Shown in pieces: positions 1 through 5,647 of a DNA stretch of 6,188 bases. Within the stretch, counting starts at the first letter, position 1, and every line of letters starts with the position of its first letter. The translations under genes and the position numbers were made by a program. The stretch comes from an uncultured Desulfobulbaceae bacterium (lineage in GTDB: Bacteria; Desulfobacterota; Desulfobulbia; Desulfobulbales; Desulfobulbaceae): the NCBI GenBank assembly GCA_947260045.1, contig CAMYOP010000174.1:1-6188 (forward strand), in the 5' to 3' direction. A model generated the notes under the pieces. It saw only the letters and a program-made list of their open reading frames with translations. It was not told the origin of the DNA and searched no databases.

Positions 1-54
1 GACAAGAATCCCCAACGCGAATATTAAAAAAAGTGTAAGTCTCAGGAAGAGCAT
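1..54 (-). CDS. N-terminal fragment of a probable exported or membrane protein (cut by window edge)
   Basis: An ATG at 54-52 opens a frame that stays open to position 1, giving 18 residues: MLFLRLTLFLIFALGILV. The segment is almost entirely hydrophobic with one arginine at residue 5, as expected of a signal peptide or signal anchor. A purine-rich AAGAAGGG lies about 13 bases upstream, longer than the ideal Shine-Dalgarno spacing. It sits in the loop of a weak AT-only fold (AATAAA paired with TTTATT). A sigma-54-type promoter at 160-175 points at this start and would give a leader of about 95 bases containing a long palindrome. The short visible length leaves function unknown. That it is a real gene is inferred from promoter, leader and hydrophobic start occurring together; chance is not excluded. 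Confidence 0.5.
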   Translation of the reverse strand, partial: MLFLRLTLFLIFALGILV

Positions 55-103
55 GGCAAATAATAAACCCTTCTTATTTTATTAATTTCGACAGCTAACA
101 AGG

Positions 104-134
104 TGTTGACCGGACGAAATTCGTCCGGTCAACA
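104..134. repeat. Perfect inverted repeat with 15-base arms and a 1-base centre
   Basis: TGTTGACCGGACGAA (104-118) is followed by a single A and then its exact reverse complement (120-134). G-T pairs could extend it by two more bases. As RNA it would be a very stable GC-rich hairpin with a loop of about 3 to 5 bases on either strand. Neither side has a T-run, so it is not a typical intrinsic terminator. It lies between the sigma-54-type promoter (160-175) and the ATG at 54, so on the minus strand it would be in the 5' leader. Possible roles are mRNA stabiliser, attenuator, protein-binding operator, or a mobile or repeat palindrome. The sequence alone does not decide. Confidence 0.85.
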
Positions 135-159
135 TTAACATTAGGGGTGTTACCCGGAA

Positions 160-175
160 TGCATAAAGCGTGCCA
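160..175 (-). promoter_or_regulatory. Sigma-54 (RpoN) -24/-12 promoter
   Basis: On the minus strand the sequence is TGGCACG-N4-ATGCA. The sigma-54 consensus is TGGCACG-N4-TTGCW, so the invariant GG and GC are present with correct spacing and only one consensus base differs (A for T in the -12 box). Transcription would start near position 149-150 and run toward position 1, through the palindrome at 104-134 into the hydrophobic ORF starting at 54. Sigma-54 promoters need an AAA+ enhancer-binding activator, whose site would be expected at higher coordinates. I see no convincing activator palindrome in 190-290. Confidence 0.65.
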
Positions 176-288
176 TTGGTTCTACCCTAAAGTAAATTAA
201 ATTAGATCAAAAGTGAAAAAGTATATAACATCAGAACGTATCACATTTTAACATTGATCCTGACCTCATTATTTCGGTTTTTTAGATG

Positions 289-540
289 TTATTTTTTTCT
301 TATTGTAAAAGTTATTCCTGACTTATTAACAAAGATAAAATGTTTCACCTTTTTCATCCAAATTAACATCTTCCAAGGTGCCACCTGATAATTGATGTTA
401 TCATTCTTACATGATACTAAAAAACTTGATAACACCACCAGATCATCAATAGAGCTTTCAATTGGCAACCCTAAGCAATTAAGTAGAAGCTGAAGTTTAC
501 ATTCTTCCTGACTCCTTATCCACCCCCAAAACTGAATCAC
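289..540 (-). CDS. Unrecognised small ORF, 83 codons, doubtful
   Basis: An open frame starts at GTG (540-538) and ends with TAA at 289-291. I do not recognise the product. It is soluble-looking, without a clear signal peptide or transmembrane helix. It has four tryptophans (FWGW, PWK, IWMK), a leucine-rich stretch near residues 17-24 and a basic C-terminus ending TIRKK. No convincing ribosome binding site precedes the GTG, and an in-frame TGA lies two codons upstream, so the start cannot move far. No transcription terminator follows. A dyad resembling a NarL/FixJ-type site sits about 35 bases upstream (574-591), which mildly favours a real promoter. It could be a small hypothetical protein, the remnant of a decayed gene, or chance in AT-rich DNA. 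Confidence 0.25.
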   Translation of the reverse strand: MIQFWGWIRSQEECKLQLLLNCLGLPIESSIDDLVVLSSFLVSCKNDNINYQVAPWKMLIWMKKVKHFIFVNKSGITFTIRKK

Positions 541-573
541 CGTTCAATTAAGCATAGCTACAAATATTTTTCT

Positions 574-591
574 ATAGGTAGAAATACCCAT
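574..591. promoter_or_regulatory. Dyad of two NarL/FixJ-like heptamers
   Basis: The plus strand reads ATAGGTA-GAAA-TACCCAT. The arms are inverted copies matching at 6 of 7 bases around a 4-base centre. Each arm, read outward from the centre, fits the NarL-type heptamer TACYNMT (TACCTAT on the minus strand, TACCCAT on the plus strand). The usual NarL paired site has the opposite arrangement with a 2-base gap, so this would be a different member of the LuxR/FixJ helix-turn-helix family. It lies about 35 bases upstream of the doubtful minus-strand ORF at 289-540, a suitable place for an operator. The match is short and could be chance. Confidence 0.3.
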
Positions 592-623
592 TTTTTCACT
601 TTTCTTGAAAATAATTAGATTTT

Positions 624-691
624 AAGAGAATAGCGTTGGCAAGGCTAACCACCAGGCAAGGTGGGCTGGTTGAGGTGTCCCTGATTCTCTT
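624..691. repeat. 68-base foldable element with 8-base inverted ends
   Basis: AAGAGAAT (624-631) pairs exactly with ATTCTCTT (684-691). Between them are two compact hairpins: GTTGGC/GCTAAC with a 3-base loop (635-649) and CCACC/GGTGG with loop AGGCAA (649-664). The two share base 649, so they compete slightly or stack end to end. A GGTGTCCCTG stretch (674-683; CAGGGACACC on the minus strand) precedes the right arm. The layout of an outer stem enclosing small hairpins fits a structured RNA, a miniature inverted-repeat element, or a REP-like palindrome of the kind mobilised by IS200-like transposases. I recognise no known riboswitch or RNA family in it, and no transposase is nearby. Confidence 0.4.
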
Positions 692-782
692 GTTCGAGTT
701 AATGCCGTCTATGGTCAGATTGAGTTCCCACTTCTACAGTTAAATCAATATTTCTGAAAAAAGCCTTCTGAAAGCCTTCCTT

Positions 783-821
783 AAAACAAAAAAGGAGTTA
801 AGCGAAAACGCTTAACTCCTT
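783..821 (-). terminator. Intrinsic terminator of the tRNA-Val/tRNA-Asp transcript
   Basis: A perfect 13-bp stem (792-804 with 809-821; arm AAGGAGTTAAGCG) closes a 4-base loop. On the minus strand it is followed by TTTT-G-TTTT (791-783). It begins 8 bases after the CCA end of tRNA-Asp. This is the only strong terminator between clpP and position 783, so lon transcripts that read through would probably also end here. Confidence 0.92.
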
Positions 822-829
822 GAATATAC

Positions 830-907
<78 letters not shown>

Positions 908-914
908 TTTTTGG

Positions 915-990
915 TGGTGGGCGAAACAGGGCTCGAACCTGTGACCCCCGGCTTGTAAGGCCGATGCTCTCCCAACTGAGCTATTCGCCC
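915..990 (-). tRNA. tRNA-Val (anticodon TAC)
   Basis: A 76-base cloverleaf on the minus strand. The acceptor stem GGGCGAA/TTCGCCC is perfect, the D-arm is GCTC/GAGC, the anticodon stem is TCGGC/GCCGG (one T-G pair) with loop CTTACAA giving anticodon TAC (957-955), the T-stem is ACAGG/CCTGT, and discriminator A is followed by an encoded CCA. TAC reads GTA and, with the usual wobble modification, other valine codons. It is the first gene of the two-tRNA transcript, about 10 bases from the predicted start site. Confidence 0.97.
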
Positions 991-1007
991 CCCAAAAGGT
1001 GATGGTC

Positions 1008-1036
1008 TTTTTATCAAGATCACTGCTTTGAGTCAA
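1008..1036 (-). promoter_or_regulatory. Sigma-70-type promoter of the tRNA operon
   Basis: On the minus strand TTGACT (1036-1031, 5 of 6 consensus) and TAAAAA (1013-1008, 4 of 6) are separated by exactly 17 bases. The predicted start near 1001 lies about 10 bases before the mature 5' end of tRNA-Val, as is common for stable RNA operons. It sits in the 127-base gap after lon. Confidence 0.7.
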
Positions 1037-1117
1037 GTAAAAAAGTAGACTTAAATCAAAAGACTTTTAAACTTTCTTTTCCCTTGCAGCGCAGGCCTGA
1101 TCAATATCTTCAATAGT

Positions 1118-3523
1118 TTAGTGAGTTGGCGTATTATGCGATGAGAGGGTGATGTCACTGAAAATAGATTCTAATGCTACTTCCTTAAACAATACCTCAT
1201 CATCCTTCATAATAAGCGCTTTTTGAAGCACCTCATCGACATGTTCTACCAGGTCAATTTGCAGGCTGTTTCTTACCTTTTGTGGCACTTCTTTTAAATC
1301 CCTTTCGTTTTCCTTGGGAATTAAAACGTGAGTTATATTTCCACGCTTGGCAGCAAGTAGCTTTTCAGTCAAGCCGCCAATGGGAAGAACTCTGCCACGG
1401 AGAGTGATTTCCCCTGTCATGGCGATCTGCCGGTTCACTGGCAATTTTAAAAATGCAGAAACAATACTGGTCGCAATTGTTATACCAGCTGAAGGACCAT
1501 CTTTCGGGATCGCCCCTTCAGGCACATGAACATGGACGTCAATCTTTTGAAAAAATCCAGGATCAAGGCCAAGACGCATTGATCGTGAACGCACATAAGT
1601 AAGAGCAGCCTGTGCGGACTCCTGCATGACATCGCCAAGCTTTCCTGTAACAATCATTTTGCCGGCACCAGGCATCAGTGATGCTTCAATCTGAAGCAAT
1701 TCACCGCCAACTTCTGTCCAGGCAAGACCAGTACTTAAACCTATTTCATCACGCACCTCAGCAAGCCCGTAGCGATACTTAGGGACTCCAAGGTAACTGG
1801 ACACAGATTGTTGGGAAATGCGGTGCAGTTTGGAGCTGGTCTTTTCTTTAAGCTGTTTCCTGGCTGTTTTTCTACATACTGCAGAAATAGTCCGTTCCAG
1901 ACTTCTGACCCCTGCTTCTCTGGTATATTTCCGAATTATCTCCAGGACGGCCCCATCACTGAATTTGATGGCTTCTTTCTTAAAACCACAGGCATCAAGT
2001 TGTTTTGGAATAAGAAACTCTTCAGCAATTTTCAGCTTATCCTCTTCGGTATAGCCGCTCAGTTTTATGATTTCCATTCTGTCCTGCAGTGGCAGTGGAA
2101 TACCGTGCAGATTATTAGCCGTGGTGATGAAAAACACTTCTGAAAGGTCATAATCCAGATCAAGATAATGATCGTTAAAGGAGTAGTTCTGTTCGGGATC
2201 AAGAACCTCAAGAAGAGCTGCAGAAGGATCACCGCGAAAATCAGTACTCATTTTATCCACTTCATCAAGACAGAAAACCGGATTTTTCACGCCAGCCTTT
2301 TGCATTGAATGGATAATTTTACCCGGCATGGCTCCTATATAGGTACGACGATGACCACGAATTTCTGCTTCATCACGCACACCACCAAGAGAAAGACGGA
2401 TAAATTTGCGGCTCATAGCTCGGGCAATTGATTTGCAGACAGATGTTTTACCAACACCTGGAGGACCAACCAGACAGATGATCGGTCCTTTTATTTTTTT
2501 GACCTGGGCCTGAACCGCGAGATATTCAAGAATCCTCTCTTTTGGTTTTTTAAGTCCAAAATGATCTTCGTCCAACACGCGTTCAGCTTTTTCAATATCA
2601 ATTTTCGAACGGGTTTTCTTTTTCCAGGGGAGACTGATTATTGTATCCAGATAGTTGCGGACAACCGTAGTCTCAGCAGACATTGGTGGCATTTGCCGAA
2701 GTTTCTTCAGCTCTTTATCGGCTTTGACCCGCACTTCTTTTGGCAACCTTTTTTTCTCAAGCACCTGTTCCAGCTCGGAAAGCTCATCACCACCTTCACC
2801 TTGGCCCATCTCATCTTGAATAACCCTGACTTTTTCACCCAGATAATAGTTCCGCTGGGTAATGGCCATCTTCTTTTTTACTTTGGCGTGAATTTTCTTT
2901 TCAAGCTCTGACAGTTCTAACTCTCTGTAAATTGATTCCAGCGCATACATAACACGTTCAGCAAGAGAGTCTGTTTCAAGAATTTTCTGCTTGTCTTCAG
3001 TATTAAGAGGAATATGTGAGCAAATAAGATCAATCAACCTGGCGGGGTCTTCCACGCCTGCTATGGACTTATGTACCTCTTCTGGAATCTTCTTATTGAC
3101 CTTTACAAACTTTTCAAAAGCTTTCTTGAGCTCTCGCACATAAGCCGTTACTTCTGGTCCTCCGCGCTCCTCATCAAGGACAGGCTCAACTGTCACAGTG
3201 ACAAACTCTTCTCCTTCTGAAAAAGAAGTATAACGCGCCCGCTGCTTGCCCTCTACCAATGCCTTGATTGTACCATCAGGCAAACGCAGAAGTTGCATAA
3301 CATTGGCTAGTGTTCCAAGCTTATAAAGATGTTTTTCCTCAGGATCATCCACACCAGCATCTTGCTGGGTGACAAGAAAAATCATGGAGTGATTTTCCAT
3401 GGCTTCTTCCAGAGCTTTTATAGATTTTTTCCTGCCAACCACAAGTGGAGCCACCATACCTGGAAAAATGACAATATCCCGCAGGGGCATCAGTGGATAT
3501 GTTTCTGTTGCTGAAATACTCAT
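1118..3523 (-). CDS. lon: ATP-dependent protease Lon (LonA, endopeptidase La)
   Basis: Cytosolic homo-oligomeric AAA+ serine protease that unfolds and degrades misfolded and short-lived regulatory proteins. Counting from the ATG at 3523 (801 aa), the N-terminal substrate-binding domain covers about 8-203 and a helical linker runs to about 260. The AAA+ module has Walker A GPPGVGKT (353-360), pore-loop Tyr395, Walker B LDEVDK (D420/E421), sensor-1 Asn470-471, arginine finger Arg482 and sensor-2 Arg540. The protease domain has PKDGPSAG with catalytic Ser678 and Lys721, close to S679/K722 of E. coli. An in-frame TTG at 3532 would add three residues and overlap the clpX stop by 4 bases; I prefer the ATG by its match to the family N-terminus. 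The tail runs about 18 residues beyond E. coli Lon. It is the last protease gene of the clpP-clpX-lon unit, and no intrinsic terminator follows. Confidence 0.98.
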   Translation of the reverse strand: MSISATETYPLMPLRDIVIFPGMVAPLVVGRKKSIKALEEAMENHSMIFLVTQQDAGVDDPEEKHLYKLGTLANVMQLLRLPDGTIKALVEGKQRARYTSFSEGEEFVTVTVEPVLDEERGGPEVTAYVRELKKAFEKFVKVNKKIPEEVHKSIAGVEDPARLIDLICSHIPLNTEDKQKILETDSLAERVMYALESIYRELELSELEKKIHAKVKKKMAITQRNYYLGEKVRVIQDEMGQGEGGDELSELEQVLEKKRLPKEVRVKADKELKKLRQMPPMSAETTVVRNYLDTIISLPWKKKTRSKIDIEKAERVLDEDHFGLKKPKERILEYLAVQAQVKKIKGPIICLVGPPGVGKTSVCKSIARAMSRKFIRLSLGGVRDEAEIRGHRRTYIGAMPGKIIHSMQKAGVKNPVFCLDEVDKMSTDFRGDPSAALLEVLDPEQNYSFNDHYLDLDYDLSEVFFITTANNLHGIPLPLQDRMEIIKLSGYTEEDKLKIAEEFLIPKQLDACGFKKEAIKFSDGAVLEIIRKYTREAGVRSLERTISAVCRKTARKQLKEKTSSKLHRISQQSVSSYLGVPKYRYGLAEVRDEIGLSTGLAWTEVGGELLQIEASLMPGAGKMIVTGKLGDVMQESAQAALTYVRSRSMRLGLDPGFFQKIDVHVHVPEGAIPKDGPSAGITIATSIVSAFLKLPVNRQIAMTGEITLRGRVLPIGGLTEKLLAAKRGNITHVLIPKENERDLKEVPQKVRNSLQIDLVEHVDEVLQKALIMKDDEVLFKEVALESIFSDITLSSHNTPTH

Positions 3524-3528
3524 AGTAA

Positions 3529-4797
3529 TCAAGCGCTCTTTTTAGCTTCAGTATTCTCATACAAAATTACAGGATATTCACCTTCAGTGATCACCTGCTC
3601 GTTAATAACACACTCTGTAACATGCTCTTCAGAAGGAAGGTCAAACATGACATCAAGCATGGCCTCTTCTATCACCGAACGCAATCCACGTGCTCCAGAT
3701 TTCCGTGCCAATGCTTTTTTGGCAATGGCAAGGAGTGCACCTTCGGTGAAACTGAGTTTGATATTCTCAAACTCAAAGAGCTTTTTGTACTGCTTGGTCA
3801 AAGCATTTTTCGGCTCTTTCAGGATCTGAATCAGATCCTCCTCGAGCAGTTCCTCCATGGTGGCGATAACCGGCAAACGGCCAACCAACTCAGGAATCAA
3901 ACCAAACTTCAAAAGATCTTCCGGCTGGACGTCAGCGAGAATCTCACCAAAGCTTTTTTTGGTTTCAGCAACTACTTTCGCACCAAAACCTATTGCCTTG
4001 GTTCCAGACCTTCGTTTGATAACGCTATCAAGACCGACAAATGCTCCACCGACGATAAACAAAATGTTGGTGGTATCAATACGGACAAGCTCCTGTTGGG
4101 GATGTTTCCGGCCACCTTTTGGTGGTACTGAGGCATTGGTTCCCTCAATAATTTTCAACAGTGCCTGCTGTACGCCCTCGCCCGACACGTCCCGTGTCAA
4201 AGAAGGACTGTCTGATTTTCGAGCAATTTTATCTATTTCATCAATATAGATAATGCCTCGTTCAGCTTTGTCTATATCGTAATCAGCTGCCTGGAGCAGG
4301 TTAACCAGAATATTTTCGACATCATCACCAACATACCCTGCCTCGGTCAGCGTGGTTGCATCAGCGATTGTGAAAGGAACATTTAAAATTTTGGCCAGGG
4401 TTTGGGCAATAAGTGTTTTTCCACTCCCTGTCGGACCAATCAGGATGATATTGCTTTTTTGCAGCTCAACATCGGTTATCAGATTATTGGCCTGAAAATC
4501 GATTCGTTTATAATGATTATGCACTGCAACCGAAAGAACGCGCTTGGCATATTTCTGCCCAACAACATACTCATTGAGATGCTGTTTGATCTCTTTTGGT
4601 TTCAATACACGACCCTGACTTTCCTCACCCTCTTCCTCATGGACGGAATCTTTAACAATCTCGTTGCAGAGGTCTATACATTCATCGCATATATATACAT
4701 TGGGACCGGCTATGAGCTTTCCTACCTCATCTTGATGCTTTCCGCAAAAAGAACAGGTACAGGAGACGCTCGAATCACCAAGAAATTCATCACTCAT
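3529..4797 (-). CDS. clpX: ATP-dependent Clp protease ATP-binding subunit ClpX
   Basis: Hexameric AAA+ unfoldase that recognises tagged or native substrates, unfolds them with ATP and threads them into ClpP; it also acts alone as a chaperone. From the chosen ATG (422 aa; E. coli has 424) the zinc-binding domain has Cys15, Cys18, Cys37 and Cys40, the same numbers as in E. coli, which supports this start. Walker A GPTGSGKT is at 121-128, pore-loop GYVG has Tyr155, Walker B has D186/E187, the RKH loop is at 230-232, the ClpP-docking IGF loop is at 269-271, and sensor-2 GARGLR has Arg370. A strong Shine-Dalgarno (4804-4812) lies 6 bases upstream. An ATG at 4824 would add nine residues inside clpP and is less likely. 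One base separates clpX from the clpP stop. It is intact and complete. Confidence 0.98.
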   Translation of the reverse strand: MSDEFLGDSSVSCTCSFCGKHQDEVGKLIAGPNVYICDECIDLCNEIVKDSVHEEEGEESQGRVLKPKEIKQHLNEYVVGQKYAKRVLSVAVHNHYKRIDFQANNLITDVELQKSNIILIGPTGSGKTLIAQTLAKILNVPFTIADATTLTEAGYVGDDVENILVNLLQAADYDIDKAERGIIYIDEIDKIARKSDSPSLTRDVSGEGVQQALLKIIEGTNASVPPKGGRKHPQQELVRIDTTNILFIVGGAFVGLDSVIKRRSGTKAIGFGAKVVAETKKSFGEILADVQPEDLLKFGLIPELVGRLPVIATMEELLEEDLIQILKEPKNALTKQYKKLFEFENIKLSFTEGALLAIAKKALARKSGARGLRSVIEEAMLDVMFDLPSEEHVTECVINEQVITEGEYPVILYENTEAKKSA

Positions 4798-4798
4798 T

Positions 4799-5401
4799 CT
4801 ACTTCTCCTCTTCGGCATCCTCACGCTTATAAAGTACTTTGTCTATTATACCATACTTGCGAGCTTCTTCCGCTGACATAAAATTATCCCGATCAGTATC
4901 GGTCTGGATTTTTTTCATTGTTTTGCCCGTATGTTTAGCCAAAATTGTGTTCAAGTCCTTGCGCATCCGTAAAATTTCGCGGGCATGAATGTCAATATCT
5001 GTGGCCTGTCCCTGATAACCGCCCATGGGTTGATGAATCATGATACGGGAATTTGGCAGAGCAAAACGTTTTCCTTCTGTTCCTGCAGCCAGCAGTAAAG
5101 CACCCATTGAGGCTGCCTGTCCCATACAAAGAGTTGCAACATCACTCCGAATATATTGCATGGTATCGTAGATGGCTAGTCCGGCAGTTACAGACCCGCC
5201 TGGAGAGTTGACGTAGAAGGTTATATCCTTATCAGGATCATCAGCTTCGAGAAAAAGAAGCTGCGCTATGATCACGCTGGCAACACTATCATTAACTTGT
5301 GTGCCAAGAAAAATAATCCGCTCCTTGAGCAGCCTTGAATAAATATCAAAAGCCCGCTCACCACGTGGACTTTGTTCAACAACCATGGGAACCAGATTCA
5401 T
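4799..5401 (-). CDS. clpP: ATP-dependent Clp protease proteolytic subunit ClpP
   Basis: Serine peptidase that forms a double-ring 14-mer whose inner chamber degrades polypeptides fed by ClpX (and ClpA where present). The 200-aa product has the Ser-His-Asp triad: Ser98 in GQAASMGA, His123 in IMIHQP and Asp172 in TDRDNFMS. The substrate-binding strand NSPGGS is at 65-70 and the TDIDIHAREI handle helix near 134-143. It begins MNLVPMVVEQ, which aligns with the mature E. coli enzyme after propeptide removal, so little or no propeptide is encoded. The ATG at 5401 has AGGA 4 bases and GGGAG 9 bases upstream. It is the first gene of the tight clpP-clpX-lon unit, separated from tig by a terminator and a likely promoter. 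The charged EDAEEEK tail overlaps the clpX ribosome binding site. Confidence 0.98.
   Translation of the reverse strand: MNLVPMVVEQSPRGERAFDIYSRLLKERIIFLGTQVNDSVASVIIAQLLFLEADDPDKDITFYVNSPGGSVTAGLAIYDTMQYIRSDVATLCMGQAASMGALLLAAGTEGKRFALPNSRIMIHQPMGGYQGQATDIDIHAREILRMRKDLNTILAKHTGKTMKKIQTDTDRDNFMSAEEARKYGIIDKVLYKREDAEEEK
4804..4812 (-). promoter_or_regulatory. Ribosome binding site of clpX, inside the clpP 3' end
   Basis: The minus strand reads AAGAGGAGA, a near-perfect Shine-Dalgarno sequence 6 bases before the ATG at 4797. It lies in the last codons of clpP (the EEEK tail), so the clpP C-terminus is partly shaped by this site. It settles the clpX start in favour of 4797 over 4824 and suggests translational coupling. 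Confidence 0.85.
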
Positions 5402-5405
5402 ATTT

Positions 5406-5416
5406 TCCTACTCCCT
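5406..5416 (-). promoter_or_regulatory. Ribosome binding site of clpP
   Basis: The minus strand reads AGGGAGTAGGA. Two overlapping Shine-Dalgarno options exist: GGGAG 9 bases and AGGA 4 bases before the ATG at 5401. Both support this start, which gives the mature-type N-terminus. Confidence 0.7.
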
Positions 5417-5483
5417 GATAAAAATATTAAAGAATTAATGGCTTGTAATTGTTAGCAAGCGTCTAAATCACGTCTGATACACA

Positions 5484-5512
5484 AATATATAACAGGATAT
5501 GGCTGCATGCAA
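5484..5512 (-). promoter_or_regulatory. Candidate promoter of clpP-clpX-lon
   Basis: On the minus strand TTGCAT (5512-5507) and TATATT (5489-5484, 5 of 6 consensus) are 17 bases apart. The -35 box is weak (3 of 6). The predicted start near 5477 lies just downstream of the tig terminator and gives a leader of about 75 bases. That leader contains a small hairpin, GCTTG/CAAGC with inner pairs (5441-5460). I see no sigma-32 (CTTGAA / CCCCATNT) or CIRCE element, so any heat-shock control is not visible here. Confidence 0.4.
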
Positions 5513-5520
5513 TCACCAAA

Positions 5521-5563
5521 GAACGAAAAAGCTGGTATCGGTTTACAATCAACCAACACCAGC
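5521..5563 (-). terminator. Intrinsic terminator after tig
   Basis: On the minus strand GCTGGTGTTGGTT (5563-5551) pairs with AACCGATACCAGC (5543-5531) over 13 bp with two G-T pairs and a 7-base loop, followed directly by TTTTTCGTTC. It lies 84 bases after the tig stop and upstream of the candidate clpP promoter, so it would end tig transcripts fully or partly and separate tig from the protease genes. Confidence 0.8.
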
Positions 5564-5572
5564 ATCTCCAAA

Positions 5573-5593
5573 AACCTTTTATACTATAAGGTT
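5573..5593. repeat. Small AT-rich inverted repeat in the tig-clpP gap
   Basis: AACCTT (5573-5578) and AAGGTT (5588-5593) form 6-base arms around a 9-base centre. On the minus strand the second arm runs into a short T-stretch (TTTTT), so it could be a weak extra terminator hairpin just before the stronger one at 5521-5563, or a small operator. It could also be chance. Confidence 0.3.
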
Positions 5594-5647
5594 ATATACC
5601 TGCGTCCAACAGTGTGAGAACTTCTGCCCCACCACTGAGGTTATGAA

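Larger units (their letters stand above)
541..782. other. Non-coding, AT-rich spacer downstream of the tRNA terminator
   Basis: No ORF with a plausible product is visible on either strand. The stretch holds the dyad at 574-591, the foldable element at 624-691, and a short direct repeat of AAAGCCTTC (760-768 and 771-779, 11-base period). The part from about 692 to 750 shows nothing I can interpret. It looks richer in A and T than the protease genes. Confidence 0.6.

Noticed and set aside
760..779. Direct repeat AAAGCCTTC with 11-base period
   Set aside because: Two copies of a 9-mer in AT-rich spacer DNA are likely chance; there are no further units.
3345..3560. Minus-strand 71-codon ORF across the clpX-lon junction
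   Set aside because: It is an alternate frame of lon and clpX coding sequence; both real frames are intact and carry family motifs.
4798..4824. Longer clpX start with nine extra residues (MRMPKRRSR)
   Set aside because: The ATG at 4797 has an excellent Shine-Dalgarno sequence and puts the zinc cysteines at the family positions 15, 18, 37 and 40.
1347..4881. Several plus-strand ORFs of 60 to 169 codons opposite lon and clpX
   Set aside because: They are shadows of intact, strongly conserved minus-strand genes, with no ribosome binding sites or recognisable products.
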